Of a DNA stretch of 64,000 nt, positions 25,599 through 34,812 are shown piece by piece (the stretch's first letter is position 1; each line of letters begins with the position of its first letter). The translations under genes were made by a program, and so were the position numbers. Source of the DNA: Phenylobacterium zucineum HLK1 (GTDB taxonomy: Bacteria > Pseudomonadota > Alphaproteobacteria > Caulobacterales > Caulobacteraceae); contig NC_011144.1 of NCBI RefSeq assembly GCF_000017265.1, positions 3,574,001-3,638,000 of the forward strand, given 5' to 3'. Under the pieces are notes generated by a model, which saw nothing but the letters and a program-made list of their open reading frames with translations, was not told the origin of the DNA and made no database searches.

Positions 25599-26891
25599 TT
25601 ACACGGAGCCGGGGGTCAGGGCCAGGCTTCGGCGTCGGCTCCAGGCGGGCGCGAGCAGGGCCGAGGCGACGAGCGCCGCCGACAGCGCCAGCAGGCCCGC
25701 GCCATAGGCGCCCGTCCGCTCGCGCAGGAAGCCCATGACGTAGGGGCCGAGGTAGCCGGCCAGGTTGCCGACCGAGTTGATCAGGGCGATCCCGCCCGCC
25801 GCCGCGCTGGCCCGGAGGAAGCGGGTGGGCAGGGCCCAGAACGCCGAGCAGGCCCCGTTCACCCCGATCGCGCCGAGGGCGAGGCCCGCGAACTGCACCG
25901 CCGTCTCACGGCTCGTCGCCGCCAGCAGAAAGCCGCCCGCCGCCAGCAGCGCCGGCAGGATGAAGTGCCACAGCCGCTCGCCGGTGCGGTCGGCGTGCCG
26001 GCCCCAGAGCAGCATGGCGATCGCCGCCAGCAGGTAGGGAACGGCCGTCACAAGGCCGGTCTGCTGGTTGGTGAGCCCGCCGAAGCCCTTGACGATCTGC
26101 GGCATCCAGAGGCCCAGGCCGTAGCTGCCCATGACCGCGCCGAAATAGACGAAGGCGTACTTCCAGACCTTAGGACTGGTGAGGGCGTGGCGGAGGGAAT
26201 GCAGGTGGCTGTCCTCGGCCGCCACATGGTCGCGGTCCAACGCCTGCTGCAGGGTCGCCTTCTCCGGATCGCTCAGCCACGCGGCCGCGGCGGGCCGGTC
26301 GGTCATCCAGAAGAAGACGACGACGCCCAGGACCACCGCGGGGAGGCCCTCCAACAGGAACATCGTCCGCCAGCCGGCCAGGCCGAACACCGAGACGTCC
26401 AGGAGCGCCGTCGAGAGCGGCGCGCCGACCACCGCCGAGATCGGGATCGCCAGCATGAACGCCGCCACGATCCGCCCCCGCTCGCTCCAGGGGAACCAGT
26501 AGGTCAGGTAGAGGATCATGCCCGGGAAGAAGCCGGCCTCGGCCACGCCCAGCAGGAAGCGGACGACGTAGAAGGCGACGGGCCCGTCGATAAGGGCCAT
26601 CCCGGCCGACAACAGGCCCCAGCTGACCATGATGCGGGCGATCCAGCGCCGCGCGCCCACCTTCTCGAGGATCAGGTTCGAGGGCACCTCGAACAGGAAA
26701 TAGCCCAGGAAGAAGATGCCGGCGCCGGCGCCGTAGGCCGCCGCCGACAGGCCGATGTCGGCGTTCATGGTGAGCGCCGCGTAGCCGACGTTCACCCGGT
26801 CCAGATAGGCGACGAAATAGAGGAGGCCGATGAACGGCAGGAGGCGCAGCGCCACCTTGCGCAGCACCCGGGCCTCGTCGAGCGCCTGCAT
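25599..26891 (-). CDS. Major facilitator superfamily transporter (anion:cation symporter type)
   Basis: A 430-residue, 12-helix permease. The N-terminal half carries FIGLLYFVAYLDRVNVGYAA, the ACS-family signature (LDRVNVGYA), then EVPSNLILEKVGARRWIARI around loop 2-3 (motif A region) and LGVAEAGFFPGMILYLTYWF. This is the group that takes up organic anions such as galactonate, tartrate or phthalate by proton symport. A gap follows TM6 with a long central loop (DRPAAAAWLSDPEKATLQQA). GGGAGG lies nine bases before the ATG. Substrate unknown. Confidence 0.9.
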   Translation of the reverse strand: MQALDEARVLRKVALRLLPFIGLLYFVAYLDRVNVGYAALTMNADIGLSAAAYGAGAGIFFLGYFLFEVPSNLILEKVGARRWIARIMVSWGLLSAGMALIDGPVAFYVVRFLLGVAEAGFFPGMILYLTYWFPWSERGRIVAAFMLAIPISAVVGAPLSTALLDVSVFGLAGWRTMFLLEGLPAVVLGVVVFFWMTDRPAAAAWLSDPEKATLQQALDRDHVAAEDSHLHSLRHALTSPKVWKYAFVYFGAVMGSYGLGLWMPQIVKGFGGLTNQQTGLVTAVPYLLAAIAMLLWGRHADRTGERLWHFILPALLAAGGFLLAATSRETAVQFAGLALGAIGVNGACSAFWALPTRFLRASAAAGGIALINSVGNLAGYLGPYVMGFLRERTGAYGAGLLALSAALVASALLAPAWSRRRSLALTPGSV

Positions 26892-26948
26892 GAGCCCGTC
26901 CTCCCAACATCGTTATGCGGGGAGTTCAGCACATGTTAGCGGTAACTT

Positions 26949-26981
26949 ACAGCCCTCCCCCTTCCGCGGGGGGAGGGCTGT
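26949..26981. terminator. Perfect 13-bp hairpin between acyl-CoA dehydrogenase and MFS gene
   Basis: ACAGCCCTCCCCC pairs exactly with GGGGGAGGGCTGT across a 7-base loop. It sits 9 bp past the stop of the minus-strand acyl-CoA dehydrogenase. No T tract follows on either strand. CCCTCCCCC hairpins of this kind are a recurring intergenic element in related genomes; terminator or mRNA stabiliser are both possible. Confidence 0.55.
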
Positions 26982-26990
26982 CTGTTCAGG

Positions 26991-28316
26991 TTAGTTGCGG
27001 AACACCGCCGACATCGAGCTGTCGTGCGGCCCCTCGCGGAACTGCTGCAGCTCGTTGCGGCCGACGACCATGTGGTGGACCTCGTCCGGACCGTCGGCGA
27101 TCCGCAGGGTGCGGGTGTTGGCGTACATGCGGGCCAGCGGGGTGTGCTGCGACACGCCCAGGGCGCCGTGCATCTGGATCGCCTGGTCGATGATCTTGCA
27201 GACCCGCTCGGGGACCATGGCCTTGACCATGTGGATCCAGACCCGGGCCTCGCGGTTGCCGAGGACGTCCATCGCCTTGGCGGCCTTCAGCACCATCAGG
27301 CGCATGGCCTCGATCTCGATCCGCGCGCGGCTGACGATCTCGAGGTTGCCGCCCAGTTGGATGATCGGCTTGCCGAACGCCACCCGCTGCATGCCGCGCA
27401 TCACCATCAGGTCCAGCGCCTTCTCGGCCGAGCCGATCGCGCGCATGCAGTGGTGGATCCGGCCGGGGCCGAGGCGAAGCTGGCTGATCTCGAAGCCGCG
27501 GCCCTCGCCCAGCAGGATGTTCGAGGCCGGCACGCGGGCGTTGTTGAAGCGGATGTGCATGTGGCCGTGGGGGGCGTCGTAGTCGCCGAACACCTGCTGG
27601 CCGCCGACGATCTCGACGCCCTCGCAGGGCAGCGGCACCAGGATCTGCGACTGCTGCAGGTGCGGCGGGTCGTTCTCGCCGCCGGTCCGCACCATGGTGA
27701 TCATCACCTTGCAGCGCGGGTCGCCCGCGCCCGAGATGTAGTGCTTCTCGCCGTTGATGACGTACTCGTCGCCGACGCGCACGGCGCGGGTGTCGATGTT
27801 CTTGGCGTCCGAGCTGGCGGTGTTCAGCTCGGTCATGCAGTAGGCCGAGCGGATCTTCCCCTGCAGCAGCGGCTCCAGCCACTGCTTCTTCTGCTCGGGC
27901 GTGCCGACCCGCTCCAGCACCTCCATGTTGCCGGTGTCGGGCGCGGCGCAGTTCATGATCTCGGACGCCAGCCGGTTCTTGCCCAGTTCGACGGCGATGT
28001 AGGCGTAGTCGAGGTTCGACAGGCCCTCGCCGGTCTCGGCGTTCGGCAGGAAGAAGTTCCAGAGGCCGGCCGCCTTGGCCTTGTCCTTGGCCGCTTCCAG
28101 CACCTCGAGCTGGCCGGGGGCGTAGTCCCAGACGTCGGGACGGCCTTCGCCCAGGCGGTGGAACTCCTCGCTGGCGGGTTCGACCACCTCGCGGATGAAC
28201 TCCTTCACCTGGTTGTAGAGCGGCAGCGCCTTGTCGGACATCCGCAGGTCGTTGAGCTCGTCCTGCGGGCTAAGGCCGAAACTCGAATTCGCGCGTTCCG
28301 CAGCGATGTTGTTCAT
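26991..28316 (-). CDS. Acyl-CoA dehydrogenase (ACAD10/11-like)
   Basis: A 441-residue FAD-dependent dehydrogenase. Conserved parts are [37 protein letters not shown] (FAD/substrate binding, near 150-166), the [20 protein letters not shown] block, and [20 protein letters not shown]. These match long-chain ACAD10/11-type enzymes. The ATG at 28316 (MNNIAAERA) follows GGGAGGAGTGAGC, a strong ribosome site; an ATG at 28349 is less likely. The protein is a clear paralogue of the divergent dehydrogenase at 28452, and the two share a 135-bp promoter region holding a PsrA-like operator. Confidence 0.92.
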   Translation of the reverse strand: MNNIAAERANSSFGLSPQDELNDLRMSDKALPLYNQVKEFIREVVEPASEEFHRLGEGRPDVWDYAPGQLEVLEAAKDKAKAAGLWNFFLPNAETGEGLSNLDYAYIAVELGKNRLASEIMNCAAPDTGNMEVLERVGTPEQKKQWLEPLLQGKIRSAYCMTELNTASSDAKNIDTRAVRVGDEYVINGEKHYISGAGDPRCKVMITMVRTGGENDPPHLQQSQILVPLPCEGVEIVGGQQVFGDYDAPHGHMHIRFNNARVPASNILLGEGRGFEISQLRLGPGRIHHCMRAIGSAEKALDLMVMRGMQRVAFGKPIIQLGGNLEIVSRARIEIEAMRLMVLKAAKAMDVLGNREARVWIHMVKAMVPERVCKIIDQAIQMHGALGVSQHTPLARMYANTRTLRIADGPDEVHHMVVGRNELQQFREGPHDSSMSAVFRN

Positions 28317-28420
28317 GCTCACTCCTCCCAGAGCGCTGGCGTCAGTCATCGGGGTGACCGACCATGGGCGCAGAATTGCGGAAAATCAAACAACTGTTCG
28401 TCCGCGCAGCCCATAACACA

Positions 28421-28438
28421 TTCAAACAAGCGTTTGAA
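28421..28438. promoter_or_regulatory. PsrA-like operator between divergent acyl-CoA dehydrogenases
   Basis: TTCAAAC-AAGC-GTTTGAA is a perfect 7+7 inverted repeat with a 4-bp spacer. It contains the CAAAC-N4-GTTTG core of the Pseudomonas PsrA consensus; PsrA is a TetR-family sensor of long-chain fatty acids. A weaker copy, TCAAACAACTGTTCG, starts at 28386. The perfect site ends 13 bp before the start codon of the plus-strand gene. Confidence 0.6.
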
Positions 28439-28451
28439 CCGGAGGCCGCAG

Positions 28452-29750
<1,299 letters not shown>

Positions 29751-29758
29751 AACGAAGC

Positions 29759-29783
29759 GAGGGCGGCCGCCCGGGCCGCCCTC
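29759..29783. terminator. GC hairpin between convergent genes
   Basis: GAGGGCGGCC pairs perfectly with GGCCGCCCTC across a 5-base loop, 8 bp after the acyl-CoA dehydrogenase stop and 20 bp before the end of the convergent membrane-protein gene. There is no clear T tract, so it may work in both directions or as a 3' stabiliser. Confidence 0.55.
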
Positions 29784-29803
29784 TCCCGCCTCAGGAGCCC
29801 CCC

Positions 29804-30199
29804 TCAGGCCGCCGCGCGGGCGCGGCGCAGGCTGAGGAACTGCAGGTCGGCCACCACCAGGGCGGCGAGGCCCTGGCCGACCACCAGCGCCATTCCAAGC
29901 GCGGTGGGGTGGACCCACCCCAGGACCACCAGCAGGACGCTTTCCATCGCCCAGAGGACATTGAAGCCCACCAGGCACCAGACGACCGCCCGGGGGAGCG
30001 AGGGTCGCAGCGCCAGCCAGGCGAGAAGACCGGCATAGCCGATCAGGAAGAGGCCGACGGGCTGGGTGAGCGCGAGCGGCAGGCCGAGCAGGCCCGCGAC
30101 CGCCGCGCCGCCGGCGGCGAGGCCCAGCCCCAGGACGCCGCATGCGGCGGCGTCCAGCGCGATCACCGCGCGCAGGAAGTTCGAACGGACGGCGGACAT
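29804..30199 (-). CDS. Integral membrane protein, four predicted helices
   Basis: A 131-residue hydrophobic protein with about four membrane segments (near 9-34, 45-62, 70-92 and 100-121) and a short basic C-terminus (LRRARAAA). No family was recognised with confidence; small four-helix proteins of this type are common in Caulobacterales. CATGGGAAGGCTCC upstream gives an AAGGAG-like ribosome site on the minus strand. It converges with the acyl-CoA dehydrogenase. Confidence 0.6.
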   Translation of the reverse strand: MSAVRSNFLRAVIALDAAACGVLGLGLAAGGAAVAGLLGLPLALTQPVGLFLIGYAGLLAWLALRPSLPRAVVWCLVGFNVLWAMESVLLVVLGWVHPTALGMALVVGQGLAALVVADLQFLSLRRARAAA

Positions 30200-30310
30200 G
30201 GGAAGGCTCCTTCACGAGAGCGGCCCCATGGACGGGGGCCGCGGACGCATGAAGGCTCCCTCGCGGGTGGCCGCCCGTCGATTACCTGCCAGGTCAAGGG
30301 CGCGCGGCCC

Positions 30311-30406
30311 TCAGATGTACAGAGGACGCCGTGTCGTGATCGCGACGGCGATCGCCACCAGGCCGATCACCGCCACCGCCGGCGTCAGTTTCACCCACCA
30401 TCCCAT
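30311..30406 (-). CDS. Possible 31-residue single-helix membrane protein
   Basis: An ATG at 30406 opens a 31-codon frame ending TGA at 30311. The peptide is MGWWVKLTP, then a 15-20 residue hydrophobic stretch (AVAVIGLVAIAVAI) and a basic end TTRRPLYI, a plausible one-helix membrane microprotein. No strong ribosome site is seen, and no homologue is recognised. It lies in the 262-bp gap between two minus-strand genes (30200-30461), which otherwise shows nothing. Confidence 0.35.
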   Translation of the reverse strand: MGWWVKLTPAVAVIGLVAIAVAITTRRPLYI

Positions 30407-30461
30407 GCGGAGCAGTCTGCGCCCGCTAAGGTCAAGCTTGCGTTAAGCCGGACGAACTTTG

Positions 30462-30824
30462 TTACGCCGGCGGCGCGTGGCGCACGGCCTCGATGTTGTT
30501 CCCGTCGGGGTCCAGCACGAAGGCGCCGTAGTAGGTCGGATGGTAGTGGGCGCGCACACCGGGCGGGCCGTTGTCCCGGCCGCCGGCGGCGATGGCGGCG
30601 GCGTAGAAGGCGTCCACGCTCGCGCGATCCTGCGCCGCGAAGGCGACATGGGCTCCTGCCCCGCCTGCCCCTTCGCCGATCCAGAAGAACGGCCGGTCCT
30701 TGCCGTAGCCCGCCGCGCGGCCCTCGCTCATCACCACCGTCAGCCCCAGCGGCTGCAGCGCCGCGTCGTAGAAGGCCCGCGAACGGTCGAAATCGGCGAC
30801 CCTGAGGGTGACGTGGTCGAGCAT
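30462..30824 (-). CDS. VOC-family (glyoxalase-like) protein
   Basis: A 120-residue vicinal-oxygen-chelate protein. It begins [20 protein letters not shown] and continues [11 protein letters not shown], the first beta-alpha-beta unit; the centre holds [20 protein letters not shown]; it ends [20 protein letters not shown] with the metal-binding Glu in NNIEAV. This matches small glyoxalase/bleomycin-resistance-like proteins; substrate unknown. The ATG at 30824 is chosen because the VOC strand begins immediately. It is co-directional with the broken adhesin-E-like gene just upstream. Confidence 0.85.
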   Translation of the reverse strand: MLDHVTLRVADFDRSRAFYDAALQPLGLTVVMSEGRAAGYGKDRPFFWIGEGAGGAGAHVAFAAQDRASVDAFYAAAIAAGGRDNGPPGVRAHYHPTYYGAFVLDPDGNNIEAVRHAPPA

Positions 30825-30844
30825 GGCGGATCGCCCCGGCGAGC

Positions 30845-31257
30845 CTATTTCACCGGAACATGGGCCGCGTGCGGGCAGACCGCCGCCACCAGGGCCTCGT
30901 TCTCGGGGCCGCTCGCCTTCTTCGGCTTCTCGTCGCGCCAATTCGCCGGATCTCCAGCGCCACGGACGGCTTGTAGGACGCCACGGTGATCAGGTTCTTC
31001 TTGGCGCAGTCGATGGCGTAGACGTAGCCGACGCCGTCCGGCTTGCCGGGGCCCGAGGGACCGATATTGGCCGACGGTTTGGAGACCGCCTGCATCACGA
31101 CGATCCGGCCGCTCTGCCGATCCTTGTAGGTGTAGTCGGCGTCGTACGACCACTCCGTCCCGTTGGGGCCGTCGGCGAACTTGGTCCAGGTCTCGGCGGC
31201 CGCGCCGCCGGCGGCGGCGAGGGCGAAGGCGGCGGCAAGCGTGACGGCGCGGCGCAT
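30845..31257 (-). pseudogene. Frameshifted secreted protein (surface-adhesin E-like)
   Basis: The gene starts at an ATG at 31257 with a clean signal peptide ([20 protein letters not shown]) and a mature part typical of small adhesin-E-like proteins ([50 protein letters not shown]). Near 30946-30955 the sensible reading switches frame: continuing in frame gives arginine-rich nonsense, while the next frame gives [20 protein letters not shown] and a natural end at 30845 (HAAHVPVK). One missing base explains it, either a real inactivation or a sequence error. Function of the family is unknown. Confidence 0.7.
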
Positions 31258-31330
31258 GCGGGATCTCCATACAGTCGTTCGACCGAACCTAGCGGCCCCG
31301 CCCGCCGCCCTCCAGCAGGAAAAGCAGCAA

Positions 31331-31353
31331 AAGGAACATTCCAGATATTGCTT
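31331..31353. promoter_or_regulatory. Second, weaker NsrR-like box upstream of ctaD
   Basis: AAGGAACAT-N5-ATATTGCTT is 23 bp with the NsrR half-site spacing. Its right arm is the same ATATTGCTT found in the site before the truncated haemoglobin gene. Its centre is 35 bp from that of the stronger box downstream. Confidence 0.4.
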
Positions 31354-31365
31354 ATGGCGACGCCT

Positions 31366-31388
31366 AAGATGTATCCCCGATATATCTT
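31366..31388. promoter_or_regulatory. NsrR-like box upstream of ctaD
   Basis: AAGATGTAT-CCCCG-ATATATCTT is a near-perfect 9-5-9 inverted repeat (one mismatch between arms) that matches the NsrR consensus AAGATGCAT-N5-ATGCATCTT. It overlaps a possible -10 (TGTATC, 31370-31375). The nsrR gene itself lies directly after ctaD. Confidence 0.7.
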
Positions 31389-31413
31389 CAACATGGCTGG
31401 GGAGCTTATGGCG

Positions 31414-33063
31414 ATGGCTGGAACACGCGCGATCGGGGACTCCGGGCCTCACGGCGCCCCGAGCTTCTGGACCCGCTGGTTCTGTTCGACGAACCACAAG
31501 GACATCGGCGTGCTCTACCTGGTCTTCGCCGTGGTGGCGGGACTGATCGGCGGCGCGCTGTCCGGCCTCATGCGCTGGGAACTCTACGAGCCGGGCGTGC
31601 AGGTGTTCCGCGAGGGCTCGTGGCTGGCCCAGCTCGGCGCGTTCGAGGGCAAGCACGGGTTCAACGTGGCCGTGACGGCGCACGCGCTGATCATGGTGTT
31701 CTTCACCGTCATGCCGGCCCAGATGGGCGCGTTCGGCAACTACTTCACGCCGCTGATGATCGGCGCGCCGGACATGGCCTTTCCGCGCATGAACAACGTC
31801 TCGTTCTGGCTGCTGGTGGCGGCCTTCACGCTGCTGGTGCTGTCCCTGTTCGTCGACGGCGGTCCCGGCAAAGGCGCGGGAACCGGCTGGACGCTCTATC
31901 CGCCGCTCTCCACCAGCGGGCACAGCGGCCCCTCGGTCGATCTCGTGATCCTCTCGATCCACCTGGCCGGCGCCAGCTCGATCCTGGGCGCGATCAACTT
32001 CATCACCACCATCCTGAACATGCGCGCGCCGGGCATGACGCTGCTGCGGATGCCGCTGTTCGCCTGGTCGGTGCTGATCACCGCCTTCCTGCTGCTGCTG
32101 ACCCTGCCGGTGCTGGCGGGGGCCATCACCATGATGCTGACCGACCGCAACTTCGGGACCCACTTCTTCGACGCGGCGGGCGGCGGCGACCCGGTGATGT
32201 ACCAGCACCTGTTCTGGTTCTTCGGGCACCCCGAGGTCTACATCATGATCCTGCCGGGCTTCGGGATCATCAGCCATGTGGTGGCGACGTTCTCGGGCAA
32301 GCCGGTGTTCGGCTACCTGGGCATGGTGGCCGCCATGGCCGCCATCGGGGTGCTGGGCTCGGTGGTGTGGGCGCACCACATGTTCACGGTCGGCATGAGC
32401 CTCGCGCTCACCGCCTACTTCTCGGCCGCCTCGATGGTCATCGCCGTGCCGACCGGGATCAAGGTGTTCTCCTGGATCGCCACGATGTGGGGCGGGTCCA
32501 TCTCGTTCCGCACACCGATGCTGTGGGCCATCGGCTTCATCTTCGTCTTCGTGATCGGCGGGGTGACGGGCGTGGTCCTGGCCAGCGCGGCCATGGACCA
32601 GGGCGTCCACGACACCTACTACGTGGTGGCCCACTTCCACTACGTGCTGAGCCTGGGCGCGGTGTTCTCGATCTTCGCGGCCTTCTACTACTGGTTCGAG
32701 AAGATCTTCGGGGTGAAGTACAACGAGGCGCTCGGGAACCTGCACTTCTGGGTGTTCCTGATCGGCACGAACATCATCTTCTTCCCGCAGCACTTCCTGG
32801 GCCTGCAGGGCATGCCCCGGCGCTACGTCGACTATCCCGAGGCCTTCGCCCTGTGGAACAAGGTCTCGTCCATCGGCTACGTGATCATGGCGGCCAGCAT
32901 GGGGGTCTTCCTGCTGGTGGTGCTGGAGGCGGCCATCCGCCGGCGGAAGGGAGAGGCCAACCCCTGGGGCGAGGGGGCGACGACGCTGGAGTGGACCCTG
33001 CCGTCGCCGCCGCCGCACCACACCTTCAACGAGCTGCCGGTCATCACGGGGGACAAGCCCTGA
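31414..33063 (+). CDS. ctaD: Cytochrome c oxidase subunit I, aa3 type, without neighbouring subunits
   Basis: A 549-residue, 12-helix haem-copper oxidase catalytic subunit. Haem and copper ligands are in [20 protein letters not shown] (His-Tyr cross-link, CuB), WAHHMFTVG and [10 protein letters not shown]. Proton-channel residues of an A-type oxidase are kept: [12 protein letters not shown] (D channel) and PTGIKVFSW (K channel). It is therefore an oxidase, not a NorB reductase. No subunit II, III or assembly gene is near. GGGGAG stands nine bases before the ATG at 31414 and three before one at 31408. Two NsrR-like boxes precede it and nsrR follows, so NO control is likely. Confidence 0.93.
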   Translation: MAGTRAIGDSGPHGAPSFWTRWFCSTNHKDIGVLYLVFAVVAGLIGGALSGLMRWELYEPGVQVFREGSWLAQLGAFEGKHGFNVAVTAHALIMVFFTVMPAQMGAFGNYFTPLMIGAPDMAFPRMNNVSFWLLVAAFTLLVLSLFVDGGPGKGAGTGWTLYPPLSTSGHSGPSVDLVILSIHLAGASSILGAINFITTILNMRAPGMTLLRMPLFAWSVLITAFLLLLTLPVLAGAITMMLTDRNFGTHFFDAAGGGDPVMYQHLFWFFGHPEVYIMILPGFGIISHVVATFSGKPVFGYLGMVAAMAAIGVLGSVVWAHHMFTVGMSLALTAYFSAASMVIAVPTGIKVFSWIATMWGGSISFRTPMLWAIGFIFVFVIGGVTGVVLASAAMDQGVHDTYYVVAHFHYVLSLGAVFSIFAAFYYWFEKIFGVKYNEALGNLHFWVFLIGTNIIFFPQHFLGLQGMPRRYVDYPEAFALWNKVSSIGYVIMAASMGVFLLVVLEAAIRRRKGEANPWGEGATTLEWTLPSPPPHHTFNELPVITGDKP

Positions 33064-33169
33064 AGTCAGACCTGAAGCCGGACCTGGGACGGAAGGGCGC
33101 GCCCGCGCCCCTATCCTGCCGCGGGTCCGGGGGGCTAGCATGGTCGGCTGAAGCGACACGGCGGGTAAC

Positions 33170-33616
33170 ATGCGTCTGACCGGCTACACCGACTTCGCCC
33201 TGCGGGTGCTGATGTACATCGCCGTCCACCCCGACCGGCGGCCGACCATCGCCGAGATCGCCGCCGGCTACGGCATCTCCAAGAACCACCTGATGAAGGT
33301 GGTCTTCGACCTGGGGCGGGCTGGCTATATCGAGACGGTGCGCGGCAAGAACGGCGGCCTGCGGCTCGCCCGGCCGGCCGAGTCCATCGGGGTGGGCGAA
33401 CTGGTCCGGCGCACCGAGGGCGACATGGCGCTGGCGCCCTGCCTGGGGCGCGCCGACGGCTGCGTGATCACGCCGGCCTGCCGGCTGAAGGGGGTGCTGG
33501 TCGAGGCGCGCACCGCGTTCATGGACGTGCTGGACCGCTACACCATCGCCGACCTCGCGCGGCAGCCCGAGTCGCTGCGGGCCCTGCTGGGCCAGCCGGC
33601 CCTCGCCGAGGCCTAG
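33170..33616 (+). CDS. nsrR: Rrf2-family NO-sensing repressor NsrR
   Basis: A 148-residue winged-helix regulator. The N-terminus MRLTGYTDFALRVLMYIAVH and the recognition region AEIAAGYGISKNHLMKVVFD are typical of NsrR. Three cysteines in APCLGRADGCVITPACRLKG (near 91-108) have the NsrR spacing for an iron-sulfur cluster that is destroyed by nitric oxide, releasing DNA. NsrR-like 23-bp boxes occur before ctaD and before the truncated haemoglobin, which supports the assignment. No such box is evident directly before nsrR (33064-33169). The stop overlaps the convergent nfu gene by 4 bp. Confidence 0.93.
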   Translation: MRLTGYTDFALRVLMYIAVHPDRRPTIAEIAAGYGISKNHLMKVVFDLGRAGYIETVRGKNGGLRLARPAESIGVGELVRRTEGDMALAPCLGRADGCVITPACRLKGVLVEARTAFMDVLDRYTIADLARQPESLRALLGQPALAEA

Positions 33617-34314
33617 GCCCCCGGCTCGGCCGGCGCGCGGACGACCTGGCCCTTGTGGGTGAAGATGGCTTTCGGCGGCCCGCCGGGCGCTCCGCCGCGC
33701 AACCGTTCGGCCCATCGCTTCAGCCGCGAGGCCGCGCCCTCCTGGACCTCGGCCTCGTCGGTCGCCTCCTCGACCCGCAGCACCTCCGGCACGTAGCGCC
33801 GCACGATCTGCTCGATGCCGGCCTTCAGCGTCAGCCTGGAGGAGGGACAGCCGCCGCAGGCGCCCTGCATGCGGATCCACAGCACCCCCGTGTCGGGCTC
33901 GAAACGGTCGAAGAGCACGTCGCCGCCGTCGCGCGCCACGCCCGGCCGGACGTACAGCCCCAGCACCTGGCGGATCTCGCCTTCCACCTGGCTCTCTTCG
34001 GGGTCGGGCGGGTCCGCGCCCTCGGCCGCCACGGCGGGCGCGCCGCTCTCGAGGTGGTCGGCGATCTCGGCGATGGCCTTGATCCGCAAGGTGGTCCAGG
34101 CCTCGCCGTCCGTCTCGCGCGTGACGGTCACGAAGTCCTCGGCGATCAGGACGTGGCGCACCGAGCCCAGGGCGAACAGCCGCGCCGCCAGCGGCGAGGC
34201 CGCCGGGTCGAACCCCGTACGATCGAAGGCGTGGGCGGTCCCGTCCGTCAGCCGGGCATGCGGCAGGAACTTGCGGGCCTCGGGGTTGGGCGTGGTTTCG
34301 GTGAGGATGAGCAC
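33613..34314 (-). CDS. NifU-like (Nfu) iron-sulfur scaffold protein
   Basis: A 233-residue Fe-S carrier. The Nfu N-terminal domain reads MLILTETTPNPEARKFLPHA (residues 1-20) with SVRHVLIAEDFVTVTRE; the C-terminal NifU domain holds the cluster-binding CxxC in MQGACGGCPSSRLTLKAGIE (near 166). It starts with GTG at 34314 after an AGGAG. Nfu proteins deliver 4Fe-4S clusters and help repair under oxidative or nitrosative stress. It is divergent from the truncated haemoglobin with an NsrR-like box between them, so both may be NO-induced. Confidence 0.93.
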   Translation of the reverse strand: MLILTETTPNPEARKFLPHARLTDGTAHAFDRTGFDPAASPLAARLFALGSVRHVLIAEDFVTVTRETDGEAWTTLRIKAIAEIADHLESGAPAVAAEGADPPDPEESQVEGEIRQVLGLYVRPGVARDGGDVLFDRFEPDTGVLWIRMQGACGGCPSSRLTLKAGIEQIVRRYVPEVLRVEEATDEAEVQEGAASRLKRWAERLRGGAPGGPPKAIFTHKGQVVRAPAEPGA

Positions 34315-34359
34315 GGCGGCTCCTCGCGCTTGCCCTCACCTAGCGCGTCGTCTACTTAG

Positions 34360-34382
34360 AAGCAATATTTCTTATGCATCTT
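34360..34382. promoter_or_regulatory. NsrR-like box between nfu and the truncated haemoglobin gene
   Basis: Read on the minus strand, AAGATGCAT-N5-ATATTGCTT is 23 bp with one perfect NsrR half site and one degenerate arm. It sits in the 84-bp divergent promoter region, 17 bp before the haemoglobin start codon. Confidence 0.6.
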
Positions 34383-34398
34383 TAGAAGCAGGCCCACC

Positions 34399-34812
34399 AT
34401 GGACGCCGCCGACCGAGCCCGTCTCGCGCCCGGAACCGCCGCCGGGGTCACCGAGCCGATGATCGAGGCCCTGGTGCACGCCTTCTACGGCAAGGTGCGC
34501 CGTGACCCGGCGCTGGGGCCGATCTTCGATCGCGTGATCGGCGACGGCTGGGACGAGCACCTGGCGCGCATGTGCGACTTCTGGTCCTCGGTCCTGCTGA
34601 TGACCGGCCGCTTCAAGGGCGCGCCGATGGCCGCCCACATCCAGGTGGGCGGGATCCGGGGGACGCACTTCGCCCACTGGCTGCATCTGTTCGGCCAGAC
34701 CGCCGACGAGGTCTGCCCGCCGCCCGCCGCGGCGCTGTTCAAGGTCCGCGCGGAGATGATCGCCCAGAGCCTGCAGCTGGGGATCGCCGCCAGCCGCGGC
34801 GAGGCCGCCTAG
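34399..34812 (+). CDS. Group III truncated haemoglobin
   Basis: A 137-residue 2-on-2 globin of group III (Ctb-like). Features are the ALVHAFYGKVRRDPALGPIF segment (helices A-B), HLARMCDFWSSVLLMTGRFK (helix E), and IRGTHFAHWLHLF with the proximal haem His in THF (helix F). Group III globins bind O2, NO or peroxide; Campylobacter Ctb is NO-induced. Here an NsrR-like box immediately upstream supports a role in NO handling. It converges with cfa, overlapping by 4 bp. Confidence 0.9.
   Translation: MDAADRARLAPGTAAGVTEPMIEALVHAFYGKVRRDPALGPIFDRVIGDGWDEHLARMCDFWSSVLLMTGRFKGAPMAAHIQVGGIRGTHFAHWLHLFGQTADEVCPPPAAALFKVRAEMIAQSLQLGIAASRGEAA

Noticed and set aside
31414..33063. Nitric oxide reductase (NorB) instead of oxidase, given the NO context
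   Set aside because: The HPEVY cross-link motif, D-channel [10 protein letters not shown] and K-channel TGIK are those of A-type oxidases; NorB lacks them.
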